A program made the translations under genes and the position numbers. Shown here piece by piece: positions 1 to 8,300 of a stretch of 64,000 nucleotides of DNA (the stretch's first letter is position 1; each line of letters opens with the position of its first letter). The DNA lies in the NCBI RefSeq assembly GCF_009859475.1, contig NZ_CP044549.1, forward strand, positions 2,046,001-2,110,000, in the 5' to 3' direction. The notes below the pieces were generated by a model, which ran no database searches, had not been told where the DNA came from, and saw only the letters and a program-made list of their open reading frames with translations. This stretch comes from Hydrogenophaga sp. BPS33. GTDB taxonomy: Bacteria; Pseudomonadota; Gammaproteobacteria; Burkholderiales; Burkholderiaceae_C.

Positions 1-1279
1 GCACCGGACCGGTGAACAGCTGGCGCGGGCGGCCGATCTTGTACTCGGGGTCGCCGATCATTTCGTTCAACTGGGCAATCCAGCCGACGGTGCGGGCCAG
101 GGCGAAGATGCCGGTGAACAGGTTGACCGGGATGCCGATGGCGCGCTGCACGATGCCGGAGTAGAAGTCCACGTTCGGGTAGAGCTTGCGCGAGACGAAG
201 TACTCGTCTTCCAGGGCGATCTTCTCCAGCTCCTTGGCGAGCTTGAACAGAGGATCGTTTTCCAGGCCGAGTTCGGCCAGCACCTCGTTGCAGGTCTCCT
301 GCATGAGCTTGGCGCGCGGGTCGTAGTTCTTGTACACGCGGTGGCCAAAACCCATGAGCTTGACGCCGGAGTTCTTGTCCTTGACCTTCTCCATGAACTC
401 GCCGACCTTGGACACACCGCCCTGGCGCTGGATGTCTTCCAGCATGTTCAGGCAGGCTTCGTTGGCGCCACCGTGGGCGGGGCCCCAGAGACAGGCCACG
501 CCGGCCGCGATGGCTGCGAACGGGTTGGTGCCCGACGAGGCGCACAGGCGCACCGTGGAGGTGGAGGCGTTCTGCTCGTGGTCGGCGTGCAGGATGAAGA
601 TGCGGTCCAGCGCGCGTTCCAGCACCGGGTTGACCACGTACTCTTCGCAGGGCGTGCCGAACATCATGCGCAGGAAATTGCCCGCGTACGACAGGTTGTT
701 CTGCGGGTACATGTAGGGCTGGCCCATCTTGTACTTGTACGACATGGCCACCAGCGTGGGCAGCTTGGCGATCAGGCGGATGGCCGCGATCTCGCGATGC
801 TCCGGGTTGTTGATGTCGGTGCTGTCGTGGTAGAAGGCCGACATGCCCCCGACCAGGCCGGTCAGGATCGCCATCGGGTGGGCATCGCGGCGGAAACCAC
901 GCAGGAAGAACTGCATCTGCTCGTGAACCATGGTGTGGTTCGTCACGAGCTTGTGGAAGTCCGTGCGCTGCTTGTCGTCCGGCAGTTCACCATTGAGCAG
1001 CAGGTAGCAGGTGTCGAGGAAGTCGACCTTGGTGGCCAGTTGCTCGATCGGATAGCCGCGGTACAGCAGTTCGCCCTTGTCGCCGTCGATGTAGGTGATG
1101 GCCGACTGGCAAGCCGCCGTGGACAGAAAACCCGGGTCGTAGGTGAACATTCCCGACTGCGCGTAGAGCTTGCGGATGTCGATCACGTCCGGGCCAATGC
1201 TGCCGGCGTAGACCGGCATGTCCACGCTCGGGCTGCCGTTGGAAAAGGACAGGGTGGCTTTGTTGTCGACGAGTTTCAT
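1..1279 (-). CDS. gltA: citrate synthase (type II), 3' end cut by window edge
   Basis: Citrate synthase condenses oxaloacetate with acetyl-CoA in the cytosol, the entry step of the TCA cycle. Reading down from ATG at 1279 gives about 426 residues before the window edge. The family is usually about 435, so only some ten C-terminal residues are missing. Visible are [12 protein letters not shown] at the start, GPAHGGANE and [14 protein letters not shown] (the two catalytic-histidine motifs) and NVDFYSGI with the catalytic aspartate. The start overlaps the sdhE stop by four bases (ATGA), so it is probably translated by coupling as the last gene of the sdh operon. The length and motifs fit the hexameric, NADH-sensitive type of Gram-negative bacteria. 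Identity is secure. Confidence 0.96.
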   Translation of the reverse strand, partial: MKLVDNKATLSFSNGSPSVDMPVYAGSIGPDVIDIRKLYAQSGMFTYDPGFLSTAACQSAITYIDGDKGELLYRGYPIEQLATKVDFLDTCYLLLNGELPDDKQRTDFHKLVTNHTMVHEQMQFFLRGFRRDAHPMAILTGLVGGMSAFYHDSTDINNPEHREIAAIRLIAKLPTLVAMSYKYKMGQPYMYPQNNLSYAGNFLRMMFGTPCEEYVVNPVLERALDRIFILHADHEQNASTSTVRLCASSGTNPFAAIAAGVACLWGPAHGGANEACLNMLEDIQRQGGVSKVGEFMEKVKDKNSGVKLMGFGHRVYKNYDPRAKLMQETCNEVLAELGLENDPLFKLAKELEKIALEDEYFVSRKLYPNVDFYSGIVQRAIGIPVNLFTGIFALARTVGWIAQLNEMIGDPEYKIGRPRQLFTGPV

Positions 1280-1593
1280 GCGGTTTCCTTTTGCGGCTGA
1301 CGATTGGTAAGCGGGGTTGCGCGTAGCAGACCCAGAAGGTGCGTGACGTCGTCACGCGCCAGGTCGCCCTCGGGCTCCTTGCGGGCCAACAGCAGATCGA
1401 GCAGATCGTTGTCGGACAAATCCATCAAGGCACCCAGTGCCTCGGCCTGACGAACCGTCAAGCCAGAAGCATGCCTGGCGAAAAAACGCTCGATGAACAG
1501 GTCGTTCTCAAGCAATCCTCGGCGGCACCTCCACCGCAGCTTGCTCAGGGCTCGCTCGTCCAGCAGGGGATCGGTGGTGGTGGTGACGTCCAT
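1276..1593 (-). CDS. sdhE: SdhE, flavinylation factor for succinate dehydrogenase
   Basis: A small (105 aa) DUF339/SdhE-family protein, which promotes covalent attachment of FAD to SdhA. The hallmark RGxxE-type motif is present as RRGLLENDL near residue 24, followed by the usual helical region ending [14 protein letters not shown]. It lies 22 bases after sdhB and overlaps gltA by four bases, the standard betaproteobacterial position. The N-terminal extension [13 protein letters not shown] is somewhat longer than in the E. coli protein. No strong Shine-Dalgarno sequence is seen before ATG 1593, so expression may depend on coupling to sdhB. The name rests on the motif plus the context. Confidence 0.92.
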   Translation of the reverse strand: MDVTTTTDPLLDERALSKLRWRCRRGLLENDLFIERFFARHASGLTVRQAEALGALMDLSDNDLLDLLLARKEPEGDLARDDVTHLLGLLRATPLTNRQPQKETA

Positions 1594-1615
1594 GGGATGG
1601 GTTGGCGGGCTCGGG

Positions 1616-2320
1616 TCAGACCGAGCGCATCACCATCATTTCCTTGATCTTGCCGATCGCCTTCGTGGGGTTCAGGCCCTTGGGGCACACGTCCACGCAG
1701 TTCATGATGGTGTGGCAGCGGAACAGGCGGTACGGATCTTCCAGATTGTCCAGGCGCTCGCTGGTGGCTTCGTCGCGGCTGTCGGCGATGAAGCGGTAGG
1801 CCTGCAGCAGGCCCGCGGGGCCGACGAACTTGTCGGGGTTCCACCAGAAGCTCGGGCAGCTCGTGGAGCAGCTGGCGCACAGGATGCACTCGTACAGGCC
1901 GTTGAGCTCTTCGCGCTCTTCCGGGCTCTGCAGGCGCTCTTTCTGGGGCGCCACGGTTTCGTTGATGAGGTAGGGCTTGATGCTGTTGTACTGCTTGAAG
2001 AACAGCGTCATGTCGACGATCAGATCGCGCACCACCGGCAGGCCGGGCAGCGGCTTCAACACGATGTCGCCCTTGAGCGTGTTCATGTTGGTCAGGCAGG
2101 CCAGGCCATTCTTGCCATTGATGTTCATGGCGTCCGAACCGCAGACGCCTTCGCGGCAGGAGCGGCGGAAGGAAATGGAGGGGTCCACCGCCTTGAGCTT
2201 CATCAGGGCGTCGAGCAGCATGCGCTCATGGCCGTCGAGTTCGACCTGAATGGTCTGCATATACGGCTTGGCGTCCTTTTCGGGGTCGTAGCGGTAGATC
2301 TTGAAAGTGCGAAGTGCCAT
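1616..2320 (-). CDS. sdhB: succinate dehydrogenase iron-sulfur subunit
   Basis: SdhB (234 aa) carries electrons from the flavoprotein to ubiquinone through three Fe-S clusters in membrane complex II. An N-terminal ferredoxin-like domain holds the 2Fe-2S ligands in SCREGVCGSDAMNING. A C-terminal alpha-helical domain holds CILCASCSTSCPS and CHTIMNCVDVCPKGLNP for the 4Fe-4S and 3Fe-4S clusters. The start ATG at 2320 has an AGGA sequence upstream. It follows sdhA after a gap of about 100 bases that contains a GC-rich hairpin. Length and all cysteines are normal. Confidence 0.97.
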   Translation of the reverse strand: MALRTFKIYRYDPEKDAKPYMQTIQVELDGHERMLLDALMKLKAVDPSISFRRSCREGVCGSDAMNINGKNGLACLTNMNTLKGDIVLKPLPGLPVVRDLIVDMTLFFKQYNSIKPYLINETVAPQKERLQSPEEREELNGLYECILCASCSTSCPSFWWNPDKFVGPAGLLQAYRFIADSRDEATSERLDNLEDPYRLFRCHTIMNCVDVCPKGLNPTKAIGKIKEMMVMRSV

Positions 2321-2383
2321 GGTGTTTTCCTGCGATCTCGTGGGAATCTTGTTCAGAAGCGCTGTGGCGCTGGGTGGCCCAGG

Positions 2384-2402
2384 CCACGGGCGCCACCCGT
2401 GG
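2384..2402. repeat. GC-rich hairpin between sdhA and sdhB
   Basis: CCACGGG and CCCGTGG form a perfect 7-bp stem with a five-base loop in the only sizeable gap inside the sdh operon. No T-run follows on either strand, so it is not an obvious terminator. It may be an mRNA processing or stability element. The function is a guess. Confidence 0.4.
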
Positions 2403-2423
2403 GGGCGCTCAGGCGCTGTGAGG

Positions 2424-4229
2424 TTAGAACGTTCTGACTTTCGGGGGCACCGACTCCACGGTCAGCGGCTTGAGGTTGACGGGCTTGTAGGTCAGACTGT
2501 TGTCGGCGCTGTGCCAAAGCGTGTGCTTCATCCACTCGGCGTCGTTGCGGCCCAGCGGGAACTGGGCGTCGTCGGCGGGGCGCTCGTAGTCGTTCACGGT
2601 GTGGGCACCACGGCATTCACGGCGGGCGGCGGCCGAGGTCATGGTGGCCTGGGCGCATTCCATCAGGTTGTCCACTTCCAGCGCTTCGATGCGCGCGGTG
2701 TTGAACACCTTGGACTTGTCCTTGAGGGCGATGTTGCCCACACGCGAGCGCAAGGCGTTGATCTTGACCACGCCTTCTTCCATGCTGGCTTGCGTGCGGA
2801 ACACGCCCGCGTGCTGCTGCATGATGTTGCGCATGTCGTTGGCGACGTCCTGTGCATACTCGCCGCTGGTGGAGTTGTCCAGGCGGGTCAGGCGGGCGAG
2901 CGTCTTGTCGGCGGCATCGGCCGGCATGGGCTTGTGGGCCTTGAGCTTGTCGTTGTACTGCACGATGTGGTCGCCGGCGGCCTTGCCGAACACCAGCAAG
3001 TCCAGCAGCGAGTTGGTGCCCAGGCGGTTGGCGCCGTGCACGCTCACGCAGGAGCATTCGCCCACCGCATACAGGCCGTTGACCACCTTCTGGTTGCCCT
3101 GCCCATCGGGGCTGACGACCTGGCCATGGATGTTGGTCGGGATGCCGCCCATCTGGTAGTGGATGGTCGGCACCACCGGGATCGGTTCCTTGGTGATGTC
3201 GACGTTGGCGAAGTTGTGCCCGATCTCGTACACCGAGGGCAGGCGCTTCATGATGTCGGCGACGCCCAGGTGGGTCATGTCGAGGTGGATGTAGTCCTTG
3301 TTCGGACCGCAACCACGGCCTTCCTTGATTTCCTGGTCCATGCAGCGCGAGACGAAGTCGCGCGGCGCCAGATCCTTCAGCGTGGGCGCATAGCGCTCCA
3401 TGAAACGCTCGCCATTGCTGTTGCGCAGGATCGCGCCTTCGCCACGGCAACCTTCGGTCAGCAGCACGCCGGCACCGGCCACGCCGGTGGGGTGGAACTG
3501 CCAGAACTCCATGTCCTGCAGCGGAATGCCGGCGCGCGCCGCCATACCCAGGCCGTCACCGGTGTTGATGAAGGCGTTGGTGGAGGCCGCGAAGATGCGG
3601 CCGGCGCCACCGGTGGCCAGCAGCGTGGTCTTGGCCTCCAAGATATAGGTTTCGCCGGTTTCCATTTCCAGCGCGGTCACGCCGACCACGTCGCCAGCGG
3701 CGTCGCGGATCAGGTCCAGCGCCATCCATTCGACGAAGAAGGTGGTGCGGGCCTGCACGTTCTGCTGGTACAGCGTGTGCAGCATGGCGTGGCCGGTGCG
3801 GTCGGCCGCGGCGCAGGCGCGTTGCACGGCCTTCTCGCCATAGTTCGCGGTGTGGCCGCCGAAGGGGCGTTGATAGATGGTGCCGTCGGGGTTGCGGTCG
3901 AACGGCATGCCGAAGTGTTCGAGCTCGTACACGACCTTCGGTGCTTCGCGGCACATGAACTCGATGGCGTCCTGGTCGCCCAGCCAGTCGGAGCCCTTGA
4001 TGGTGTCGTAGAAGTGGTAGTGCCAGTTGTCTTCGTTCATGTTGCCGAGCGAGGCGCCGATGCCGCCTTGCGCGGCCACCGTGTGCGAACGGGTCGGGAA
4101 CACCTTGGATAGCACGGCCACTTTCAGGCCGGCGCGCGCGAGTTGCAGCGAAGCGCGCATGCCGGAGCCCCCGGCGCCGACGATGACCACGTCAAACTGA
4201 CGCTTGGGAAGGGATGCAGATGCGGACAT
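2424..4229 (-). CDS. sdhA: succinate dehydrogenase flavoprotein subunit
   Basis: SdhA (601 aa) oxidises succinate to fumarate and passes electrons to SdhB; it sits on the cytoplasmic face of complex II. The N-terminal dinucleotide-binding loop is GAGGSGMRASLQLA. The histidine that binds FAD covalently lies in RSHTVAAQGGI. Substrate and catalytic regions include HPTGV, PRDFVSRCM and ANRLGTNSLLD. The start ATG at 4229 is four bases beyond the sdhD stop and has a GGAGG Shine-Dalgarno sequence inside the end of sdhD, pointing to coupling. The protein ends in ...ESVPPKVRTF, close to the family C terminus. No anomalies were seen. Confidence 0.97.
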   Translation of the reverse strand: MSASASLPKRQFDVVIVGAGGSGMRASLQLARAGLKVAVLSKVFPTRSHTVAAQGGIGASLGNMNEDNWHYHFYDTIKGSDWLGDQDAIEFMCREAPKVVYELEHFGMPFDRNPDGTIYQRPFGGHTANYGEKAVQRACAAADRTGHAMLHTLYQQNVQARTTFFVEWMALDLIRDAAGDVVGVTALEMETGETYILEAKTTLLATGGAGRIFAASTNAFINTGDGLGMAARAGIPLQDMEFWQFHPTGVAGAGVLLTEGCRGEGAILRNSNGERFMERYAPTLKDLAPRDFVSRCMDQEIKEGRGCGPNKDYIHLDMTHLGVADIMKRLPSVYEIGHNFANVDITKEPIPVVPTIHYQMGGIPTNIHGQVVSPDGQGNQKVVNGLYAVGECSCVSVHGANRLGTNSLLDLLVFGKAAGDHIVQYNDKLKAHKPMPADAADKTLARLTRLDNSTSGEYAQDVANDMRNIMQQHAGVFRTQASMEEGVVKINALRSRVGNIALKDKSKVFNTARIEALEVDNLMECAQATMTSAAARRECRGAHTVNDYERPADDAQFPLGRNDAEWMKHTLWHSADNSLTYKPVNLKPLTVESVPPKVRTF

Positions 4230-4233
4230 GGCT

Positions 4234-4599
4234 TCAGAGCCTCCAGAGAACTTGAACAGCCCAGCCCAGGCAGGACAGGAGCCAGACGATGGTGAAGACG
4301 TGCAGCACGAGGCGGATGCCGGCCGGTTTGACGTAGTCCATCCAGATGTCGCGCATGCCGATCCACACGTGGTAGGCCAGGGCGAGGAAGACGGCGAAGG
4401 TCAGGGCCTTCATCCATTGGGCAGCGAAGATGCCTGCCCAGCTTTCGTAGCCGATGGGGCCGCTGGTGAAGAGCACCTTGAGCAGCACGACCAGGGTGAA
4501 GAGGGCCATGAGGGCCGCGGTGACGCGCTGGGCGAGCCAGTCGCGCAGGCCATAGTGGGCGCCGGTGACGACGCGCTTGGAACCGTAGTTGACAGACAT
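4234..4599 (-). CDS. sdhD: succinate dehydrogenase membrane anchor subunit
   Basis: SdhD (121 aa) is one of the two hydrophobic anchors that hold complex II in the inner membrane and help form the heme b and ubiquinone sites. Three membrane segments can be read: roughly residues 26-47, 58-79 and 94-118. The motif HVWIGMRDIWMDYVKP contains the candidate heme/quinone-side residues. Start ATG 4599 has an AGGAAAA sequence upstream. The gene sits between sdhC and sdhA as expected. Sequence conservation in this family is low, so the call depends partly on order. Confidence 0.93.
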   Translation of the reverse strand: MSVNYGSKRVVTGAHYGLRDWLAQRVTAALMALFTLVVLLKVLFTSGPIGYESWAGIFAAQWMKALTFAVFLALAYHVWIGMRDIWMDYVKPAGIRLVLHVFTIVWLLSCLGWAVQVLWRL

Positions 4600-4622
4600 G
4601 TTGTGTGTTTTCCTGATCAGTT

Positions 4623-4647
4623 GGGGTCAGAGCTGAAGATCTGACCC
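4623..4647. repeat. palindromic GGGTCAGA element between sdhC and sdhD
   Basis: GGGTCAGA (4624-4631) and TCTGACCC (4640-4647) form an 8-bp perfect inverted repeat with an 8-base loop. The core resembles the GGGGTCAGA-type intergenic palindromes common in Burkholderiales, and a related half element occurs at 54391-54405 in this window. It is likely a REP-like mobile palindrome rather than a gene-specific operator. Confidence 0.5.
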
Positions 4648-4651
4648 GCAA

Positions 4652-5083
4652 TCAATAGAGACCAAACAGCTTCGCGCCCAGCACCAGCGTGAAGCCGATG
4701 CTCAGCACCAGCGTGACGATGGCCGAGGACTTGCCGAATTCCTTGCTCACGGCGTGGCAGGCATCCATGTACAGGTGGCGTACGCCGGCGATGAGGTGGT
4801 GCAGGTAGGCCCAGATGATGGCCAGCACCACGAGCTTGAACAGCCAGCCTGGCACGAACCCGATGCCGACGGCGAAGGCCGCGCTGAAACGTTCGAAAGA
4901 GATTTCGGATGACACCGAGGTGTCGAACAGCCAGACGATCAGGGGCAACAGGATGAACATCAGGCCGCCGCTGGCGCGGTGCAGGATCGACACCCAGCCC
5001 GCCGGTGGCAGGCGGTAGGTGGTGAGATCCTTGAAGGCGTTGATGTTGCGGAACTCGGGCCGCTTCTTGGTCAACTCGGTCAT
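4652..5083 (-). CDS. sdhC: succinate dehydrogenase cytochrome b556 subunit
   Basis: SdhC (143 aa from the chosen start) is the cytochrome b556 anchor of complex II. The conserved SILHRASGG motif lies around residues 33-41, and the heme-ligand histidine region is HHLIAGVRHLYMD. Three membrane helices follow the usual pattern. The open frame extends upstream to 5161, but ATG 5083 (MTELTKKRPEFRN) matches the family start and has a GGAAGAAAG sequence before it. It is the first structural gene of the sdhCDAB-sdhE-gltA operon and lies downstream of gntR on the same strand. Confidence 0.94.
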   Translation of the reverse strand: MTELTKKRPEFRNINAFKDLTTYRLPPAGWVSILHRASGGLMFILLPLIVWLFDTSVSSEISFERFSAAFAVGIGFVPGWLFKLVVLAIIWAYLHHLIAGVRHLYMDACHAVSKEFGKSSAIVTLVLSIGFTLVLGAKLFGLY

Positions 5084-5123
5084 GGGTGGGGCTTTCTTCC
5101 GGGGGAGGAGGGGAGGTTTTGGC

Positions 5124-5161
5124 TTGGTAACTCGTTGGTAACTTTTGCCAAGGCGCGTCAA
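5124..5161 (-). promoter_or_regulatory. candidate sdh promoter with TTGGTAAC direct repeats
   Basis: The sdhC leader contains TTGGTAAC twice (5124-5131 and 5135-5142, eleven bases apart, one helical turn) and a TTGACG hexamer on the minus strand (5161-5156) that could be a -35 box. No good -10 hexamer is visible at the right distance. The repeats may be a regulator site; this is a weak prediction. Confidence 0.3.
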
Positions 5162-5237
5162 ATTCTATTGCAACGCACCATGTCGCACTCCGGCACTCGG
5201 ATGCTTTGGGCAAAAACGGGCGCAACTGCCAGGGGTA

Positions 5238-6038
5238 TCAGCTCAATTCGTTGCGGTAGTGGTGGTCGTCGGTGCGGTACAGGCCTCGCCGCAACTCCAT
5301 CGGTTCGTCGTTGTAGGTAAAGGCCAGACGCTCCACGCTGAGCAGCGGGTAGCCAGGCGCCACGCCGAGCAGGGTGGCCGCATCGGCATCGGCGCTCACG
5401 GCCTTGATTTTTTCCTGCGCCCGCACCATGCGCACACCGAACTGCGTTTCGAACAGCGCGTACATCGGGCCTTGGTCGTCCGACAGGGTTTCCAGCGTCA
5501 AGCCTTTGAAAGGGCCGCCGGGCAGCCAGAGTTCTTCGACGATGGCGGGCTTGCCGCCAAAGGCCAGCACGCGTTTGACCTGCAGGACGGCGTCGCCGGT
5601 GCGCAGCGCCAGCTGGCGCGCGATTTCGGCCGGTGCCCGCAAGCGGCGGCATTCGATGATGTGGCGTTCGGAGGGGCCTTGTTCCTCCAGCGTGCCCACG
5701 TCGGGCAGCACGTGCAGGAAGCGGTATTGGGTGTGGACCTCGGCGTGGGTGGCCACGAAGGTGCCCTTGCCCTGGCGGCGCACCAACAGGTTGTCGGTTG
5801 CCAGGGCATCGATGGCCTTGCGCACGGTGCCCTGGCTCACGCGGAAACGCGCGGCCAGGTCGAACTCGCTCGGAATCATGTCGCCCGGCTTCCATTCGCC
5901 CGCCTGCAGGCTGCGCAGGATCAAGGTCTTGATCTGCTGGTACAGCGGGCTGAAGGCCGGAGCGGTGTTCTCGGGCGAGCCCGTGACACCGGTGTCTGCC
6001 GACGTCGCATCGGAGGGGTTCTGGGGTGGAGTGGGCAT
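5238..6038 (-). CDS. GntR-family (HutC/UTRA) transcriptional regulator of the TCA cluster
   Basis: A 266-aa regulator with an N-terminal winged helix-turn-helix (about residues 28-95, including GDMIPSEFDLAARFRVSQGTVRKAIDAL) and a C-terminal UTRA ligand-binding domain (about 110-258, ending in the typical LYRTDDHHYRNELS). HutC-type GntR proteins usually repress nearby genes and release DNA when they bind a small metabolite. It sits between sdhC (same strand, downstream) and mdh (divergent). A palindrome in the gntR-mdh gap overlaps its predicted promoter, which suggests autoregulation and control of neighbouring TCA genes. The effector molecule is not apparent. The first 25 residues are low-complexity, so the true start could be slightly downstream. 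Confidence 0.9.
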   Translation of the reverse strand: MPTPPQNPSDATSADTGVTGSPENTAPAFSPLYQQIKTLILRSLQAGEWKPGDMIPSEFDLAARFRVSQGTVRKAIDALATDNLLVRRQGKGTFVATHAEVHTQYRFLHVLPDVGTLEEQGPSERHIIECRRLRAPAEIARQLALRTGDAVLQVKRVLAFGGKPAIVEELWLPGGPFKGLTLETLSDDQGPMYALFETQFGVRMVRAQEKIKAVSADADAATLLGVAPGYPLLSVERLAFTYNDEPMELRRGLYRTDDHHYRNELS

Positions 6039-6077
6039 GCTTTTTACAGCGAAGTTGGGACGCCGCTACGGGGTCGA

Positions 6078-6105
6078 ATCATATCTTATATAAGACATAA
6101 GACAA
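6078..6105 (-). promoter_or_regulatory. predicted sigma70 promoter of gntR
   Basis: On the minus strand TTGTCT (6105-6100) and TATGAT (6083-6078) are separated by 16 bases, a good sigma70 match. The palindromic operator candidate lies in the spacer, the classical position for autorepression. Confidence 0.5.
6084..6103. promoter_or_regulatory. candidate GntR operator
   Basis: TCTTATATAAGA (6084-6095) is a perfect 12-bp palindrome. The half-site TAAGAC occurs at 6091-6096 and again at 6098-6103. The element lies between the -10 and -35 hexamers predicted for gntR and just upstream of the mdh -35 box. AT-rich palindromes of this kind are typical GntR sites; binding by the adjacent regulator is inferred. 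Confidence 0.6.
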
Positions 6106-6106
6106 A

Positions 6107-6136
6107 TTGACGCCTCAGGGTTTGCGAGGGTACACT
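6107..6136 (+). promoter_or_regulatory. predicted sigma70 promoter of mdh
   Basis: TTGACG (6107-6112) and TACACT (6131-6136) are 18 bases apart, leaving a leader of about 110 bases before the mdh ATG. The GntR operator candidate ends four bases upstream of the -35 box. Confidence 0.5.
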
Positions 6137-6254
6137 CGCGGACTGATCCGGTCGCCGTTTTTCGGGCGGCCTGATTCCTTTCTCTCCCATGGCTTGAGGG
6201 TGTTTCCCTCGTCATTTCTCTCTTTTCCCAACGTCCTTTTCCGGAGTTTTCACC

Positions 6255-7241
6255 ATGAACAAGAAGCCCGTTCGCGTCGCCGTCACCGGCGCCGCTGGCC
6301 AGATCGGTTACGCCCTCCTGTTTCGCATTGCCTCTGGCGAAATGCTCGGCAAGGACCAGCCGGTGATCCTGCAGCTGTTGGAGATCCCGGACGAGAAGGC
6401 CCAGAAGGCGCTCAAGGGCGTGATGATGGAACTGGACGACTGCGCCTTCCCGCTGCTGGTGGGCATGGAAGCCCACAGCGACCCGATGACCGCGTTCAAG
6501 GACACCGATTACGCCCTGCTGGTGGGTTCGCGTCCACGCGGCCCCGGCATGGAGCGCGCCGAGCTGCTGGCGGTCAACGGCGCCATCTTCACGGCCCAGG
6601 GCAAGGCGCTGAACGCCGTGGCCAGCCGCAACGTCAAGGTGCTGGTGGTCGGCAACCCCGCCAACACCAACGCCTACATCGCCATGAAGAGCGCGCCCGA
6701 CCTGCCGCGCAAGAACTTCACCGCCATGCTGCGCCTGGACCACAACCGCGCCGCCAGCCAGATCGCCGCCAAGACCGGCAAGGCCGTGGCCGACATCGAG
6801 AAACTCACCGTCTGGGGCAACCACTCGCCCACGATGTACGCCGACTACCGCTTCGCCACCATCAACGGCGAGAGCGTCGCCAAGATGATCAACGACCAGG
6901 AATGGAACGCCAACACCTTCCTGCCCACCGTGGGCAAGCGTGGCGCGGCCATCATCGAAGCGCGTGGCCTGTCGTCGGCAGCATCGGCTGCCAACGCCGC
7001 CATCGACCACATGCGCGACTGGGCCCTGGGCACCAACGGCAAGTGGGTCACCATGGGCATCCCCTCGGACGGCCAGTACGGCATTCCGAAGGACGTGATG
7101 TTCGGCTTCCCGGTCACCTGTGAAAACGGCGAATACAAGCTGGTCGAAGGCCTGGAGATCGACGCCTTCTCGCAAGAGCGCATCAACACGACCCTGGCTG
7201 AGCTGCAAGGCGAGCAGGACGGCGTGAAACACCTGCTGTGA
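6255..7241 (+). CDS. mdh: malate dehydrogenase (NAD-dependent)
   Basis: Malate dehydrogenase (328 aa) interconverts malate and oxaloacetate in the TCA cycle. The Rossmann glycine motif is [15 protein letters not shown]. Substrate-binding arginines lie in [24 protein letters not shown] and [12 protein letters not shown] are family signatures, and the catalytic histidine is in [12 protein letters not shown]. It belongs to the cytosolic-type MDH found in proteobacteria with this operon order. ATG 6255 follows a CGGAG ribosome site. The stop overlaps the start of the next gene (GTGA), so the two are co-translated. Confidence 0.97.
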   Translation: MNKKPVRVAVTGAAGQIGYALLFRIASGEMLGKDQPVILQLLEIPDEKAQKALKGVMMELDDCAFPLLVGMEAHSDPMTAFKDTDYALLVGSRPRGPGMERAELLAVNGAIFTAQGKALNAVASRNVKVLVVGNPANTNAYIAMKSAPDLPRKNFTAMLRLDHNRAASQIAAKTGKAVADIEKLTVWGNHSPTMYADYRFATINGESVAKMINDQEWNANTFLPTVGKRGAAIIEARGLSSAASAANAAIDHMRDWALGTNGKWVTMGIPSDGQYGIPKDVMFGFPVTCENGEYKLVEGLEIDAFSQERINTTLAELQGEQDGVKHLL

Positions 7242-8239
7242 GCACCCATCCGCGCTCCATCCTTCTCGGCGCCCAGGCCGGCGCGTTCGCGCTGCCGGTC
7301 TGCGACCACTACAGCGGGGTGGAAGCGCGCATGCGCAAGAGCCTGGCGTTGCAGGCGGAGATGGCCGCCGAATTCGGCACCTGCGTGTTCGACGTGACGC
7401 TGGATTGCGAAGACGGCGCGCCCGTGGGCGGTGAGGCCGAGCACGCTGCGCTGGTGACGGAACTGGCGCTGGCCGCAGCGCCCGAGGCGCGCGTGGCGGT
7501 TCGTGTGCACGCGGTGGACCATGAAGCGTTCGAGTCGGACGTGGCTTTCATCGCCGCCCGCGCGGGCCATCGGCTGGCCCACATCATGGTGCCCAAGGTC
7601 GAATCGGTGGCCGACGTGCAGCGCGCCGCCGCCGCGCTCGACGCCGCTGGTGCCCCGGGCCTGCCGCTGCATGTGCTGGTCGAGTCGCCCGCCGCGGTGC
7701 ACCGCGCCTTCGACATCGCCGCCCATCCGCGCGTGCAGAGCATCAGCTTCGGCCTGATGGATTTCGTGTCCGCGCACGGCGGCGCGATTCCTTCGGCCGG
7801 CATGAGCGTGCAAGGGCAGTTTTCACACCCGCTGGTGCTGCGCGCCAAGCTCGACATCGCCTCGGCCTGCCATGCGCACGGCAAGGTGCCTTCGCATTGC
7901 GTGGTCACCGAGTTCAAGGACATGGATGCCCTTCGCGTCGCCGCACAACAGGCCGCGCACCAACTCGGCTACACCCGCATGTGGAGCATCCACCCCGACC
8001 AGATCCGCACCGTCGTGGCCGCGTTCGCGCCCTTGGCGTCCGAGGTCGACACGGCCGCCGGCCTGATCGAGAGCGCGATGGCCGCCGACTGGGCGCCCGT
8101 GCAGTTCGAAGGCCGCCTGCACGACCGGGCGAGCTACCGCTATTTCTGGCAGGTGCTGGAGCGCGCGCACCAGACCGGCCTGCCACTGCCCGAAGCGGTG
8201 CGTCCGCTCTTCACCGAGCCGGCGGGGCAGCGGCATTGA
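7238..8239 (+). CDS. HpcH/HpaI-type CoA ester lyase (citrate lyase beta-like)
   Basis: A 333-aa member of the citrate lyase beta / malyl-CoA lyase family, TIM-barrel enzymes that cleave 3-hydroxyacyl-CoA esters with a divalent metal. Typical motifs are [10 protein letters not shown] (metal and substrate site), [24 protein letters not shown] and [11 protein letters not shown]. Translation starts at GTG 7238, overlapping the mdh stop by four bases. No citrate lyase alpha or gamma subunits are nearby, so true citrate lyase activity is unlikely. Malyl-CoA or a related thioester is a better guess, but the substrate is unresolved. Its place between mdh and acnB argues for a role in C4/C6 acid metabolism. 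Confidence 0.85.
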   Translation: MSTHPRSILLGAQAGAFALPVCDHYSGVEARMRKSLALQAEMAAEFGTCVFDVTLDCEDGAPVGGEAEHAALVTELALAAAPEARVAVRVHAVDHEAFESDVAFIAARAGHRLAHIMVPKVESVADVQRAAAALDAAGAPGLPLHVLVESPAAVHRAFDIAAHPRVQSISFGLMDFVSAHGGAIPSAGMSVQGQFSHPLVLRAKLDIASACHAHGKVPSHCVVTEFKDMDALRVAAQQAAHQLGYTRMWSIHPDQIRTVVAAFAPLASEVDTAAGLIESAMAADWAPVQFEGRLHDRASYRYFWQVLERAHQTGLPLPEAVRPLFTEPAGQRH

Positions 8240-8300
8240 GTTTGCTTGGCCACTATCCATTTGTTTTTTGATTCCCACGCATTTCCTTCCGGAGAACAAC

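Noticed and set aside
7238..8239. Naming the CoA lyase citE
   Set aside because: No citrate lyase alpha, gamma or accessory genes are adjacent; stand-alone homologs act on other CoA esters, so a specific symbol would mislead.
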